DNA of 64,000 bases from Dechloromonas sp. ZY10 (GTDB lineage: Bacteria > Pseudomonadota > Gammaproteobacteria > Burkholderiales > Rhodocyclaceae). The translations under genes were made by a program, and so were the position numbers. The stretch is taken from positions 1,845,501-1,909,500 of the forward strand of contig NZ_CP144212.1 in the NCBI RefSeq assembly GCF_041378895.1. The letters are read 5' to 3'. The notes below the pieces were generated by a model, which was not told the origin of the DNA, ran no database searches, and worked only from the letters and a program-made list of their open reading frames with translations. This document shows, piece after piece, positions 39,965 to 49,711 of the stretch (within the stretch, counting starts at the first letter, position 1; every line of letters starts with the position of its first letter).

Positions 39965-40951
39965 ATGAAAAAAGCACAAACCCTGAACTGCAGCTTGCTG
40001 GCCGCGCTGGCACTGGCCTTTGCCGCGCCGGCGGCGGCGCAGGCGCCGGATGTGGTGCGCCTGGGCAACCTCAAGTTCGCGCATTACGGCGCGGTGTCGT
40101 ACATGAAGGAAGCTTGCGGCAAGTACAACCTCAAGGTCGAGGAGCGGATGTTCCCCAAGGGGCCGGACATCATGCCGGCCATCGTCGCCGGTGAAATCGA
40201 CATCGCCGCGCTGGCTTCGGACGGCGCCATCGCCGGCCGTGCCAACGGCGTGTCCATCGTCACCGTCGCCGGCTTTGCCAAGGGCGGCGCCCGCCTGGTC
40301 GCCGGTAGCGAGACCGGGATCAAGGACATCCAGGGCCTCAAGGGCAAGAAGGTCGGCGTCACGCGCGGCGGCGCCCACGAGCTGCTGCTCTACGCCGAGC
40401 TGGAAAGGGCCGGCCTGAGCTGGTCGGACAAGCCGGGCAAGGACGTGCAGATCGTCTTCCTCGCCTTTGCCGACTTGAACCAGGCGCTGGCGGCCAAGCA
40501 GATCGACGCGATGTGCCAGTCCGAGCCGCAGTCGTCGCAGGCGCTGAACAAGAAGTTCGGGGTTGAGATCATGAAGCCCTACGGCACCAAGATGGGCGAG
40601 CCGGTGCGCCTGCTGGTGATGACCGAGAAGATGTATGCCGAGAAAAAGGATGTGGCGCAGCGGCTGATGAAGTGTTTTGTCGAAACCACCGCGCTGTTCA
40701 ACAAGGACCCGGCGCTGGCCGAAAAATACGTGCGCGAGCAGATGTTCAAGGGCCAGATCAGCGCCCAGGACTTCCAGGACGCGATGGACAACGCCGATTA
40801 CACCTACGACGTGTCGCTCGAACATATCGACATCACCACCGAGTTCATGAACAAATATGGCGTCGGCCGCATGCAGAAGCCGCCCAAGGCTGCCGAGTGG
40901 GTCAAACTCGACCTGCTGCAAAAGGCCAAGGCCGAACTGAAGGTGAAGTGA
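39965..40951 (+). CDS. ABC transporter substrate-binding protein (NitT/TauT family)
   Basis: This encodes 328 aa with a signal peptide ending near AAAQA (residue 26). The mature protein has the NMT1/THI5-like periplasmic fold: GNLKFAHYGAVSYMKEACGKY, then the switch region GEIDIAALASDGAIAGRANG, then GLKGKKVGVTRGGAHELLLY. This family takes up sulfonates, nitrate, thiamine precursors or aromatic acids, and the substrate cannot be read from sequence. It is the first gene after the sigma-54 promoter and is followed 7 bp later by the permease. A CHMI-like isomerase in the nearby regulatory operon makes an aromatic or dicarboxylate substrate worth testing. Confidence 0.92.
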   Translation: MKKAQTLNCSLLAALALAFAAPAAAQAPDVVRLGNLKFAHYGAVSYMKEACGKYNLKVEERMFPKGPDIMPAIVAGEIDIAALASDGAIAGRANGVSIVTVAGFAKGGARLVAGSETGIKDIQGLKGKKVGVTRGGAHELLLYAELERAGLSWSDKPGKDVQIVFLAFADLNQALAAKQIDAMCQSEPQSSQALNKKFGVEIMKPYGTKMGEPVRLLVMTEKMYAEKKDVAQRLMKCFVETTALFNKDPALAEKYVREQMFKGQISAQDFQDAMDNADYTYDVSLEHIDITTEFMNKYGVGRMQKPPKAAEWVKLDLLQKAKAELKVK

Positions 40952-40958
40952 GCGCGCG

Positions 40959-41771
40959 ATGCAAAAGCTGAAATCCTTCTTCGAGGGCGCGCTGGTGCCG
41001 GTGCTGCTCCTGCTGCTGTGGGAAGCCGGTTCGCGTGCCGGGCTGTTTTCCGAGGTGATCATGCCGGCGCCGACAGCGGTGGCCGCCAAATGGTGGGCTT
41101 ACCTGCTGCCGACGCAAGCCCAGGAGCCGGGCCAGTCCTGGCTGGCCTGGGCGCTGTCGGGCGAACTGCTGCACGACGCTTATTCCAGCCTCTACCGGGT
41201 GGTCGCCGGCTTCGTCATCGGTGCCGGCCTGGCCCTGCCGCTGGGCTTGCTGATGGGCGCCAACACCCGCATCTACGCGCTGTTCAACCCGCTGGTGCAG
41301 ATCCTGCGGCCGATTCCGCCGATTGCCTACATTCCGCTGGCAATCCTCTGGTTCGGCCTGGGCAATCCGCCGTCCTTCTTCCTGATCGCCATCGGTGCCT
41401 TCTTCCCGGTGCTGATGAACACCATCGCCGGGGTGCGCCAGGTCGACGGCATCTACATCCGCGCCGCGCGCAACCTCGGGGTCGGGCAATGGACGATGTT
41501 CACCCGTGTCATCCTCCCCGCCGCCACGCCCTACATCCTGGCCGGCGTGCGCATCGGCATCGGCACCGCCTTCATCGTGGTGATCGTTTCCGAGATGATC
41601 GCGGTCAATGACGGTCTCGGCTTCCGCATTCTCGAAGCCCGCGAGTTCATGTGGTCGGACAAGATCATCGCCGGCATGATCACCATCGGCCTGCTCGGCC
41701 TGGCCATCGATACCGCCGTCAGCCGCCTCAACAACCATTTGCTGCGCTGGCATCGCGGCCTGGAGCACTGA
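40959..41771 (+). CDS. ABC transporter permease (SsuC/TauC type)
   Basis: This encodes 270 aa with six membrane segments. The cytoplasmic EAA loop is well preserved (YIRAARNLGVGQWTMFTRVIL, about 165-185), which docks on the ATPase. Other family marks are ILRPIPPIAYIPLAILWFG and the start of the last helix. It is the inner-membrane channel for the substrate bound by the preceding protein. It lies between the binding protein and the ATPase, with gaps of 7 and 2 bp. Confidence 0.94.
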   Translation: MQKLKSFFEGALVPVLLLLLWEAGSRAGLFSEVIMPAPTAVAAKWWAYLLPTQAQEPGQSWLAWALSGELLHDAYSSLYRVVAGFVIGAGLALPLGLLMGANTRIYALFNPLVQILRPIPPIAYIPLAILWFGLGNPPSFFLIAIGAFFPVLMNTIAGVRQVDGIYIRAARNLGVGQWTMFTRVILPAATPYILAGVRIGIGTAFIVVIVSEMIAVNDGLGFRILEAREFMWSDKIIAGMITIGLLGLAIDTAVSRLNNHLLRWHRGLEH

Positions 41772-41773
41772 AC

Positions 41774-42565
41774 ATGAGCCCCATCCTGATCAACAACGTG
41801 CACAAGGTGTTCAAGACGCCTGGCGGCGACGTGACTGCGCTCAAGGACATCAACCTGACGATCAAGCCGGGCGAATTCGTCTGCCTGCTCGGGCCTTCGG
41901 GCTGCGGCAAGTCGACGCTGCTCAACGCGGTGGCCGGCTTCCAGCCGCCGTCGTCCGGCGAGATCATCATCGACCGCCAGACCATCCTCGCTCCCGGCCC
42001 GGATCGCGGCATGGTCTTCCAGGAATACGCGCTGTTCCCGTGGATGACGGTGGCCCAGAACATCGCCTTCGGCCTCGAAGTGCAGAAGAAGGAAAAGGCC
42101 GAGATCGACCTCACCGTCAAGCAACTGCTTGACCTGCTGCACTTGAGCGACTTCCGCGACCGCTACCCCAAGGACCTCTCCGGCGGCATGCGCCAGCGGG
42201 TGGCGATTGCCCGCGTGCTGGCGCTCGACTCGCCGATCATGCTGATGGACGAGCCCTTCGGCGCCCTCGACGCGCTGACCCGGCGCAACCTGCAGGACGA
42301 GCTGCTGCGCATCTGGGAAAAGCTGGGCAAGACCATCCTCTTCGTCACCCACTCGATTGAAGAGTCGATCTACCTGGCCGACCGCATCGTGGTCATGACC
42401 TACCGCCCCGGCACGGTCAAGCGCGACCACTATGTCGACCTCCCACGTCCGCGCGACCCGGCCTCGCCAGCCTTCAACGAACTCAAGCGCGAACTCGGCC
42501 GGCTGGTGATGGAGGAGCAGCAACGCCATGCTGCCGCCGAAATGAAGCTGGCTGCGGTCGACTGA
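41774..42565 (+). CDS. ABC transporter ATP-binding protein (SsuB/TauB type)
   Basis: This encodes 263 aa from MSPILINNVHKVFKT; the longer frame overlapping the permease is rejected. Walker A GPSGCGKST, Q-loop VFQEYALFPW, signature LSGGMRQRVAIARVLA, Walker B IMLMDEPFGALD and the H-loop FVTHSIEE are all present. It powers the importer. It ends 31 bp before the sensor kinase gene. In that gap lies a GGCAAAAATC stretch like the tail of the palindromic element. Confidence 0.96.
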   Translation: MSPILINNVHKVFKTPGGDVTALKDINLTIKPGEFVCLLGPSGCGKSTLLNAVAGFQPPSSGEIIIDRQTILAPGPDRGMVFQEYALFPWMTVAQNIAFGLEVQKKEKAEIDLTVKQLLDLLHLSDFRDRYPKDLSGGMRQRVAIARVLALDSPIMLMDEPFGALDALTRRNLQDELLRIWEKLGKTILFVTHSIEESIYLADRIVVMTYRPGTVKRDHYVDLPRPRDPASPAFNELKRELGRLVMEEQQRHAAAEMKLAAVD

Positions 42566-42596
42566 GAAAAATGGCAAAAATCGGTAGGATGCGCGG

Positions 42597-44432
42597 GTGA
42601 CCCCACCCGCCTTCCCTCCCCCGGCGCTGCGCCGCCCCGCCTTTCTTGCCGGAGCGGCGCTGGCGCTATGCCTGCTGCTTGCGCTGCTCACCTATCGCAG
42701 CCTCTTTGCCTACCTGCTTGACCAGGAACGCCAGCATGCCGCGCAGCGCCTCGACGCGCTGGCGCTGTCGCTTGATGCGGCGCTGGCCCGCCACGAATCG
42801 CTGCCCGGCCTGCTCGCCCTCGACCCGACCCTGAGCGCGCTGCTCGACGCACCGCGCGACCCGGCCCGGCTGGCCGCCGCCAACGCCTATCTCGAAGCCG
42901 CACAGCAGAATGCACAGGTTGCCGCAGCCTTCCTGATCGACGCCGAGGGGCTGACCCTGGCCGCCAGCAACTGGCGCCAGCCGCTCAGTTTTGTCGGCCA
43001 CAACTACGCCTTCCGCCCCTATTTCCGCGATGCAGTCGAGCACGGCCTCGGCCGCTTTTACGGCGTCGGCGTCACCACCGGCGAGCCGGGCTACTTCCTG
43101 GCCGCACCGATCCGCCGGAGCCAGCAGCTGCGCGGGGTGATCGTGCTCAAGATCGGTCTGGAAAGCCTGGAACAGGCGCTGGCCAACGGCGGCGACCCCT
43201 TGTTGCTGGCCGACGCCGACGGCATCGTCTTCCTCGCCTCGGCCCGCCGCCTGCGCTACCGCAGCCTGACGCCACTGCCCGAGCAGGTGCTGGCCCGGCT
43301 GCGCGACAGCAAGCAATATGGCGAACAAGCACCGCCGCTGCTCGCCGACCGCCCGCTGCCGGCAGCGGGCCTGAGCCGCCTGGCGCTGCCCGAAGAGCGG
43401 CCACGCGAACGCCTGGTGCATAGCCGGCCGGTCGGCAAGCACGGCTGGCGCCTGGTCCAGCTCGGCGACCCGGGCGAGGCGCGCACTGCCGCCTTGGCCG
43501 CCGCTACGGCGACGGCCTTTGCCTGCGCCTTTGCCCTCGGGCTGGCCGCGCACTTGCGCCAGCGCGCCCGCCGCCGCGAGGAGTTGCGGCGCATCCACGC
43601 CAGCCTGGAAACGCGGATCGCCGAACGCACCGCCGACCTCACCGCGCAAATCGCCGCCCTCGAACGGACCAAGGCGATCCTGCGCGAAACCCGCGATGCG
43701 GCGGTGCAAACCGGCAAACTCGCCACCCTCGGCCAGATGGCGGCGGGGATCAGCCACGAACTCAACCAGCCGCTGGCCGCGCTGCAAACCCTGGCCGACA
43801 ACGCGCAGGCGCTGCTCAAGCGCAACCGCCTCGACGAAGCGGCGGAAAACCTGCAACTGATCTCCGACCTGGTCGGGCGCACCGGCCGCATCGTCCGCCA
43901 GTTGAAGAGCTTTGCCCGCAAGGAGGCGCCGACGCCGCAGCCGGTCAGCGTCGATAGCGCCATCGAGCACGCCTTGCTGATCGTCGAACCGCGCCGGCGC
44001 GAACTCGGCGCCAGCATCCACGTCCCCGACGCCGATCCGGCACGACAGGTGATCGCCGAAGCCGGGCGGGTCGAGCAGATCCTGATCAACCTGCTGCGCA
44101 ACGCGCTCGACGCCGTTGCCGACCACGCCGCGCCCCGCGTCGAAGTCAGCTGCCGGCGCAACCCCGACGACGGCAGCCGGCTCGATCTGTGCGTCCGCGA
44201 CGACGGCCCCGGCCTCAGCGACGAGGCGCGCCACCACCTGTTCGAACCCTTTTTCACCACCAAGCCGGCCGGCGCCGGTCTCGGCCTCGGCCTGGCGATT
44301 TCGCAGACCATTGCCGAGAGCTACGGCGGTACACTGAGTGCCCGCAATGCGCCGGGCGGCGGTGCCGAATTCGTGCTGACCCTGCCCGCCGTTTCGCCCG
44401 AAGGAGATTCCGATGCCGCACCTGACGCTTGA
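42597..44432 (+). CDS. DctB-like sensor histidine kinase
   Basis: This encodes 611 aa from a GTG start. There are two membrane segments (about 18-40 and about 298-318) around a periplasmic double-Cache-like sensor domain. It is followed by a coiled coil (about 320-365), HisKA with the phospho-acceptor in GISHELNQPLAALQTLADNA, and an ATPase domain with DDGPGL and a GLGLGLAISQTI G-box. The plan and the HELNQPLAAL wording are those of DctB kinases, which sense C4-dicarboxylates or related organic acids outside the cell. It would phosphorylate the DctD-like regulator two genes on. Its 3' end overlaps the CHMI-like gene by 20 bp. Confidence 0.93.
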   Translation: MTPPAFPPPALRRPAFLAGAALALCLLLALLTYRSLFAYLLDQERQHAAQRLDALALSLDAALARHESLPGLLALDPTLSALLDAPRDPARLAAANAYLEAAQQNAQVAAAFLIDAEGLTLAASNWRQPLSFVGHNYAFRPYFRDAVEHGLGRFYGVGVTTGEPGYFLAAPIRRSQQLRGVIVLKIGLESLEQALANGGDPLLLADADGIVFLASARRLRYRSLTPLPEQVLARLRDSKQYGEQAPPLLADRPLPAAGLSRLALPEERPRERLVHSRPVGKHGWRLVQLGDPGEARTAALAAATATAFACAFALGLAAHLRQRARRREELRRIHASLETRIAERTADLTAQIAALERTKAILRETRDAAVQTGKLATLGQMAAGISHELNQPLAALQTLADNAQALLKRNRLDEAAENLQLISDLVGRTGRIVRQLKSFARKEAPTPQPVSVDSAIEHALLIVEPRRRELGASIHVPDADPARQVIAEAGRVEQILINLLRNALDAVADHAAPRVEVSCRRNPDDGSRLDLCVRDDGPGLSDEARHHLFEPFFTTKPAGAGLGLGLAISQTIAESYGGTLSARNAPGGGAEFVLTLPAVSPEGDSDAAPDA

Positions 44433-44827
44433 ATACAGCGCCAATCTCGCCACCCTGGCCCCCGCCTTCAACCCCGCCGCCGCGCTTGCCGCAATCAACC
44501 GTGCCGCCTTCGCCAGCGGTCTCTTCGGCGAAGCCGACATCAAGAGCCGGGCGCTGGCCTGCGAGCAATTCTGCATCGGCGTCGAGGTCGCCCCGCGTGC
44601 CTTCGCCCATCTCCGCATCGCGCTACTCTCCGGGCGCAGCGGTGACGAACGGCGACAACTGGCGGCGCAATTGCTGGCGGCGTTGAAATCCACGGTCAAC
44701 GGCGAAAATGGGCAAAATTCCGTCCCCGCTTCAGCGCCCGCCGCAATCCCCATCCCCGGCGGCGAAATCCAGTTGAGCGTCGAAACCTGCGACCTCGACC
44801 GCCCGAGCTACGCCAAGGACGTGCTGC

Positions 44828-44835
<8 letters not shown>
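44413..44835 (+). CDS. 5-carboxymethyl-2-hydroxymuconate isomerase (CHMI) family protein with in-frame element
   Basis: This encodes 140 aa. After removal of Met, the N-terminal Pro of PHLTLEYSANL is the catalytic base of this tautomerase-fold family, which includes HpcD of homoprotocatechuate breakdown. Conserved spots follow (FCIGVEVAPRAFAHLRIALLSGRS; then LSVETCDLDRPSYAKD). Near residues 92-102 the sequence KSTVNGENGQN comes from a decayed copy of the palindromic element, and the insert makes the chain about 15 residues longer than usual. It overlaps both kinase and regulator genes, so all three are one unit. A role in making or clearing the sensed ligand is inference. Confidence 0.85.
44691..44717 (+). 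repeat. degenerate palindromic element inside the CHMI-like gene
   Basis: CACGGTCAACGGCG followed by AAAATGGGCAAAA keeps the element's left arm and its GGGCAAAA tail, but the right arm has drifted. It is in frame (TVNGENGQN). Confidence 0.75.
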
Positions 44836-46183
<1,348 letters not shown>

Positions 46184-46186
46184 CCG

Positions 46187-47056
46187 ATGGACCCGCTCGC
46201 CCTGGCACTGGTGATCGCCGGCGCGCTCTGCCACGCCAGCTGGAACCTGATTTCGAAGAAAGTCGGCGGCGGCCTGTATTTCGTCGCCCTCTACGGGCTG
46301 GTCAGCAGCCTGCTCTGCCTGCCGCTGGCGCTGCAGGCCTGGTATGCCCACCCGGCACCGCTCGGCCTTACCGCCTGGGCGGCGATTGGCGCCAGCGCGC
46401 TGATCCACGCGGTGTATTCGCTGATCCTGCAACGCGGCTACCGTGCCGCCGATTTCTCGCTGGTCTATCCGCTGGCGCGCGGCAGCGGCCCGCTGTTCTC
46501 GGTCGTCGGCGCGGTGCTGCTGCTCGGCGAAGCGCCGGGCGCGACCGGGCTGGCCGGAATCGCCGCGATCCTGCTCGGGATATTGCTGCTTTCCGGTCTG
46601 GCCGAAGTCCGCCGCTCGCCCAGGCTGCGCGCCGGAATTTTCTGGGGCGGCCTGACCGGGCTCAGCATCGCCGCCTACACCGTGCTCGACGGCTGGGCGA
46701 TCAAGGTGCTCGGGCTGGCGCCGCTGCTGTATTACGGCCTCAGCCTGCTGGTCCGCAACCTGCTGTTGCTGCCGCAGGCCTTGCGCCGCCGCGACCTGCT
46801 GCTCGCCGAATGGCGCGGCAAGTGGCGGGCCATCGTCGCCGTCGGCATCCTTTCGCCGCTGGCTTACAGCCTGGTGCTGATCGCGCTGACCCGGGCGCCG
46901 CTCAGCTACGTCGCGCCGCTGCGCGAATTGTCGATGCTCGGGGGCGTTCTGCTCGGCAGCCGGCTGCTGCAGGAAAAAATCTCGCCGCTGCGCGGCCTCG
47001 GCATCGCCGGGATGCTGCTCGGCGCCGGGCTGCTGGCGCTGGCCAAGCCAGGTTGA
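46187..47056 (+). CDS. EamA/DMT-superfamily transporter
   Basis: This encodes 289 aa with ten predicted membrane segments in two EamA repeats. The conserved end of the first repeat is YPLARGSGPLFSVVGAVLLLGE, and the second repeat ends LRELSMLGGVLLGSRLLQEK. DMT exporters move amino acids, sugars or other metabolites; no substrate can be assigned. It starts 3 bp after the sigma-54 regulator and so is probably in the same operon. Confidence 0.92.
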   Translation: MDPLALALVIAGALCHASWNLISKKVGGGLYFVALYGLVSSLLCLPLALQAWYAHPAPLGLTAWAAIGASALIHAVYSLILQRGYRAADFSLVYPLARGSGPLFSVVGAVLLLGEAPGATGLAGIAAILLGILLLSGLAEVRRSPRLRAGIFWGGLTGLSIAAYTVLDGWAIKVLGLAPLLYYGLSLLVRNLLLLPQALRRRDLLLAEWRGKWRAIVAVGILSPLAYSLVLIALTRAPLSYVAPLRELSMLGGVLLGSRLLQEKISPLRGLGIAGMLLGAGLLALAKPG

Positions 47057-47145
47057 ATCACCTAGTTGGCAACCTGCAAGCGGAAGAAGGCAACCGGCCG
47101 GTCATGCCGCCTTGCCGTCGCCGACGCAACGACCGGCGGCATGCC

Positions 47146-47994
47146 TCAGGAAGCGCTGCCGGCGTTGATCACCGGTTGCGAACCGCGTTCGCTGCACAGC
47201 ACCACCAGCAGGTTGCTGACCATCTGCGCCTTGCGCGCCTCGTCGAGCTTGACCTGGCCGTTCTTGTCGAGTTCGGCGAGCGCCATTTCGACCATTCCCA
47301 CTGCGCCAGCAACGATCCGCGAACGCGCTGCGATCACCGCGTTGGCCTGCTGCCGCTGCAGCATCGCCTGGGCGATTTCCGGCGCGTAGGCGAGGTGGCT
47401 GATACGCGCTTCGATCACCTGCACGCCGGCCTTGCCCAGGCGCTCGGCCAGTTGCTCCTGCAAGTGGTGCGAGATTTCCTGCGGGTGGCTGCGCAGCGCG
47501 ACCTGGCCGCTTTCGCTGGCGTCGTAAGGATAGCTGGTGGCCATCGCACGCAAGGCCGATTCCGACTGGATATGGACGAAGCTCTCGTAGTCGTCGACGT
47601 TGTACACCGCCTCGGCCGAATCGGCGACCTGCCAGACGATCACGGCGGCAATCTCGATCGGGCTGCCTTCGAGGTCGTTGACCTTGAGCTTGCTGCTCTC
47701 GAAATTTCTCACCCGCAGGCTCAGCTTGCGCTTGTGGTAGAGCGGATTGTTCCAGCGCAGCCCGTCCTCGCGCACGGTGCCGACATAGCGGCCGAACAGG
47801 CTGAGCACCGCCGACTGGTTGGGTTCGAGCATGTACAGGCCAGGCAGCACGAACAAGCCGGCAAAGAGCAGCAGCAGGCCGAGCAAGGCTTGCAAGGGCG
47901 ACGACGAGAGCAGGACGCCGCCGCTGACCAGCGCAGCCAGCGCCGTCAGCAGCATGGGAATCCCGGCTTGGGAATGGACGCGATTTTCTTTCAT
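47146..47994 (-). CDS. SPFH (band 7/stomatin) domain membrane protein
   Basis: This encodes 282 aa from [14 protein letters not shown]; the longer frame is rejected because the inner ATG directly precedes the membrane region. Two adjacent membrane segments (about 12-48) are followed by the SPFH domain (about 50-225): [24 protein letters not shown], then [25 protein letters not shown] helical tail ends the protein. Such proteins form membrane-bound oligomeric cages and scaffold microdomains. No NfeD-type or protease partner is adjacent. It is divergent from selO. Confidence 0.9.
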   Translation of the reverse strand: MKENRVHSQAGIPMLLTALAALVSGGVLLSSSPLQALLGLLLLFAGLFVLPGLYMLEPNQSAVLSLFGRYVGTVREDGLRWNNPLYHKRKLSLRVRNFESSKLKVNDLEGSPIEIAAVIVWQVADSAEAVYNVDDYESFVHIQSESALRAMATSYPYDASESGQVALRSHPQEISHHLQEQLAERLGKAGVQVIEARISHLAYAPEIAQAMLQRQQANAVIAARSRIVAGAVGMVEMALAELDKNGQVKLDEARKAQMVSNLLVVLCSERGSQPVINAGSAS

Positions 47995-48163
47995 GAGCGG
48001 ATCACCGACGATAGGCTGGTCAAAGGAAGCCAGATGATAGACAAGAATTGCGCTCGGCATGCAAGCTGCAACGCGGCCGGCCGATCCGGAACCTCGGAGC
48101 GGCATTCCGGTCGAACCGCGCCGGCCTGCCACGGTCGACTCTCCAGATCACGAAAAAACCGCC

Positions 48164-49690
48164 ATGCCCCCGACTCCGCCGCTCTTCGCCTTCGACAACA
48201 CCTACGCCCGCGACCTCAAGGGTTTCTATGTCCGCTGGCCGGCCGAGCCGGCGAGCAAGCCGGTCTGGGCGCTGGTCAATGATGCGCTGGCCGAAGAACT
48301 CGGCGTCGATCCCGCCCGCCTGCGCGGCGCCGAAGGGCTGGCGGCGCTATCGGGCAATGCCGAGCCGGCCGGTTCGGCGCCGCTGGCCCAGGCTTACGCC
48401 GGGCACCAGTTCGGCGGCTTTTCGCCGCGCCTGGGCGATGGCCGGGCGCTCTTGCTCGGCGAAGTGATCGACCGCCACGGCCGGCGCCGGGACATTGCCC
48501 TCAAGGGCTCGGGGCGGACGCCGTTCTCGCGCAACGGCGATGGCAAATGCGCGCTTGGCCCGGCATTGCGCGAATACCTGATCGGCGAGGCCATGCACGC
48601 GCTTGGCATTCCGAGCACGCGAGCGCTGGCGGTGGTCGCCAGCGGCGACATGGTGCGCCGCGAACGGGCGCTGCCGGGGGCGGTGCTGACCCGCGTCGCC
48701 GCCAGCCACCTGCGCGTTGGCACCTTCGAATTCTTTGCCGCGCACCAGGGGCCGCAGGCGGTCGAGCAACTCGCCAACTACACCCTGCTCCGCCACGACC
48801 CGGCGCTGGCCGAGCACCCGCAGCCCTACCTGGCGCTGCTGCAGGCGGTCTGCGCCCGCCAGGCGGCGCTGGTCGCGCGCTGGCTCGGCGTCGGCTTCAT
48901 CCACGGGGTGATGAATACCGACAACATGACCCTCTCCGGCGAAACCATCGACTACGGCCCCTGCGCCTTCCTCGAAGCCTACGACCCGGATACTGTGTTC
49001 AGCTCGATTGATACCCATGGCCGCTACGCCTACGGCAACCAGGGCGAGATCGCGCAATGGAACCTTGCCCGTTTTGCCGAAACCCTGCTGCCGCTGATCG
49101 ACCCGGAGCAAGCGCGGGCGGTCGAACTGGCGACGGCAGTCATCACCGCCTTCCCGCAGCAACTGGCGGCGGAATGGCTGACGGTAATGCGCGCCAAGCT
49201 CGGGCTGGCGAGTGAGCAAAATCCGGCCAAAACCACGGTCGACCGTGAAAACGGGCAAAAATCCGCCGCGCTCGACCGGGCGCTGGCCGAGGACTTCCTG
49301 GCGCTGCTGCACGCCCGCCGGCTCGACTTCACCCTCGCCTTCCGCGCCCTTTACGACCACGCCACCGGTCAGCCGGCACCCCTGGCCCGGCTGTTCGCGG
49401 CCGACGACGGCGAATTCGCCGCCTGGCAGCAGCGCTGGCAGGCGCGCCAGCCGCAACGCGACGCCGCCCTGCTTGAGACGATGCGCCGCGCCAACCCCTG
49501 GCTGATCGCGCGCAACCACCGCGTCGAGGAAGCCCTTGCTGCCGCCAGCGAGCATTTCGACCTCGAACCTTGCCGGCAACTCCTCGCCGCACTGCGCGCC
49601 CCATGTACTGAGAACCCCGAGCACGCTGCCTACGCTGAACCGGCCCCGGCAGCGGTCACCGCTAACTACCGCACCTTCTGCGGCACTTGA
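48164..49690 (+). CDS. selO: protein adenylyltransferase SelO with in-frame palindrome insertion
   Basis: SelO is a pseudokinase-fold enzyme that AMPylates proteins and takes part in oxidative-stress control. The 508-aa chain starts at MPPTPPLFAFDNTYARDL. Family marks are present: the ATP-site lysine in ALKGSGRTPFSR, and the metal-binding HGVMNTDNMT followed by GETIDYGPCAFLE. The C-terminus ends FCGT, with a cysteine near the end where some relatives carry selenocysteine. At about residues 354-366 the palindromic element inserts KTTVDRENGQK into a region between conserved helices. Next to it lies a thioredoxin-MsrB fusion, consistent with a redox unit. Confidence 0.93.
   Translation: MPPTPPLFAFDNTYARDLKGFYVRWPAEPASKPVWALVNDALAEELGVDPARLRGAEGLAALSGNAEPAGSAPLAQAYAGHQFGGFSPRLGDGRALLLGEVIDRHGRRRDIALKGSGRTPFSRNGDGKCALGPALREYLIGEAMHALGIPSTRALAVVASGDMVRRERALPGAVLTRVAASHLRVGTFEFFAAHQGPQAVEQLANYTLLRHDPALAEHPQPYLALLQAVCARQAALVARWLGVGFIHGVMNTDNMTLSGETIDYGPCAFLEAYDPDTVFSSIDTHGRYAYGNQGEIAQWNLARFAETLLPLIDPEQARAVELATAVITAFPQQLAAEWLTVMRAKLGLASEQNPAKTTVDRENGQKSAALDRALAEDFLALLHARRLDFTLAFRALYDHATGQPAPLARLFAADDGEFAAWQQRWQARQPQRDAALLETMRRANPWLIARNHRVEEALAAASEHFDLEPCRQLLAALRAPCTENPEHAAYAEPAPAAVTANYRTFCGT
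49234..49261 (+). repeat. SalI-centred palindromic element inside selO
   Basis: A perfect CACGGTCGACCGTG core plus the AAAACGGGCAAAA tail, in frame with selO (TVDRENGQK). It is almost identical to intergenic copies, so the insertion looks recent compared with the one in the CHMI-like gene. Confidence 0.9.
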
Positions 49691-49711
49691 GCCGCCGCTC
49701 AGGAGACGACC

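Noticed and set aside
42666-44753. A 695-codon frame opposite the DctB-like kinase
   Set aside because: It is antisense to a kinase with all motifs; no protein features of its own.
48129-48139. Possible element copy upstream of selO
   Set aside because: Only the left half (CACGGTCGAC) is present, with no right arm or GGGCAAA tail; too weak to call.
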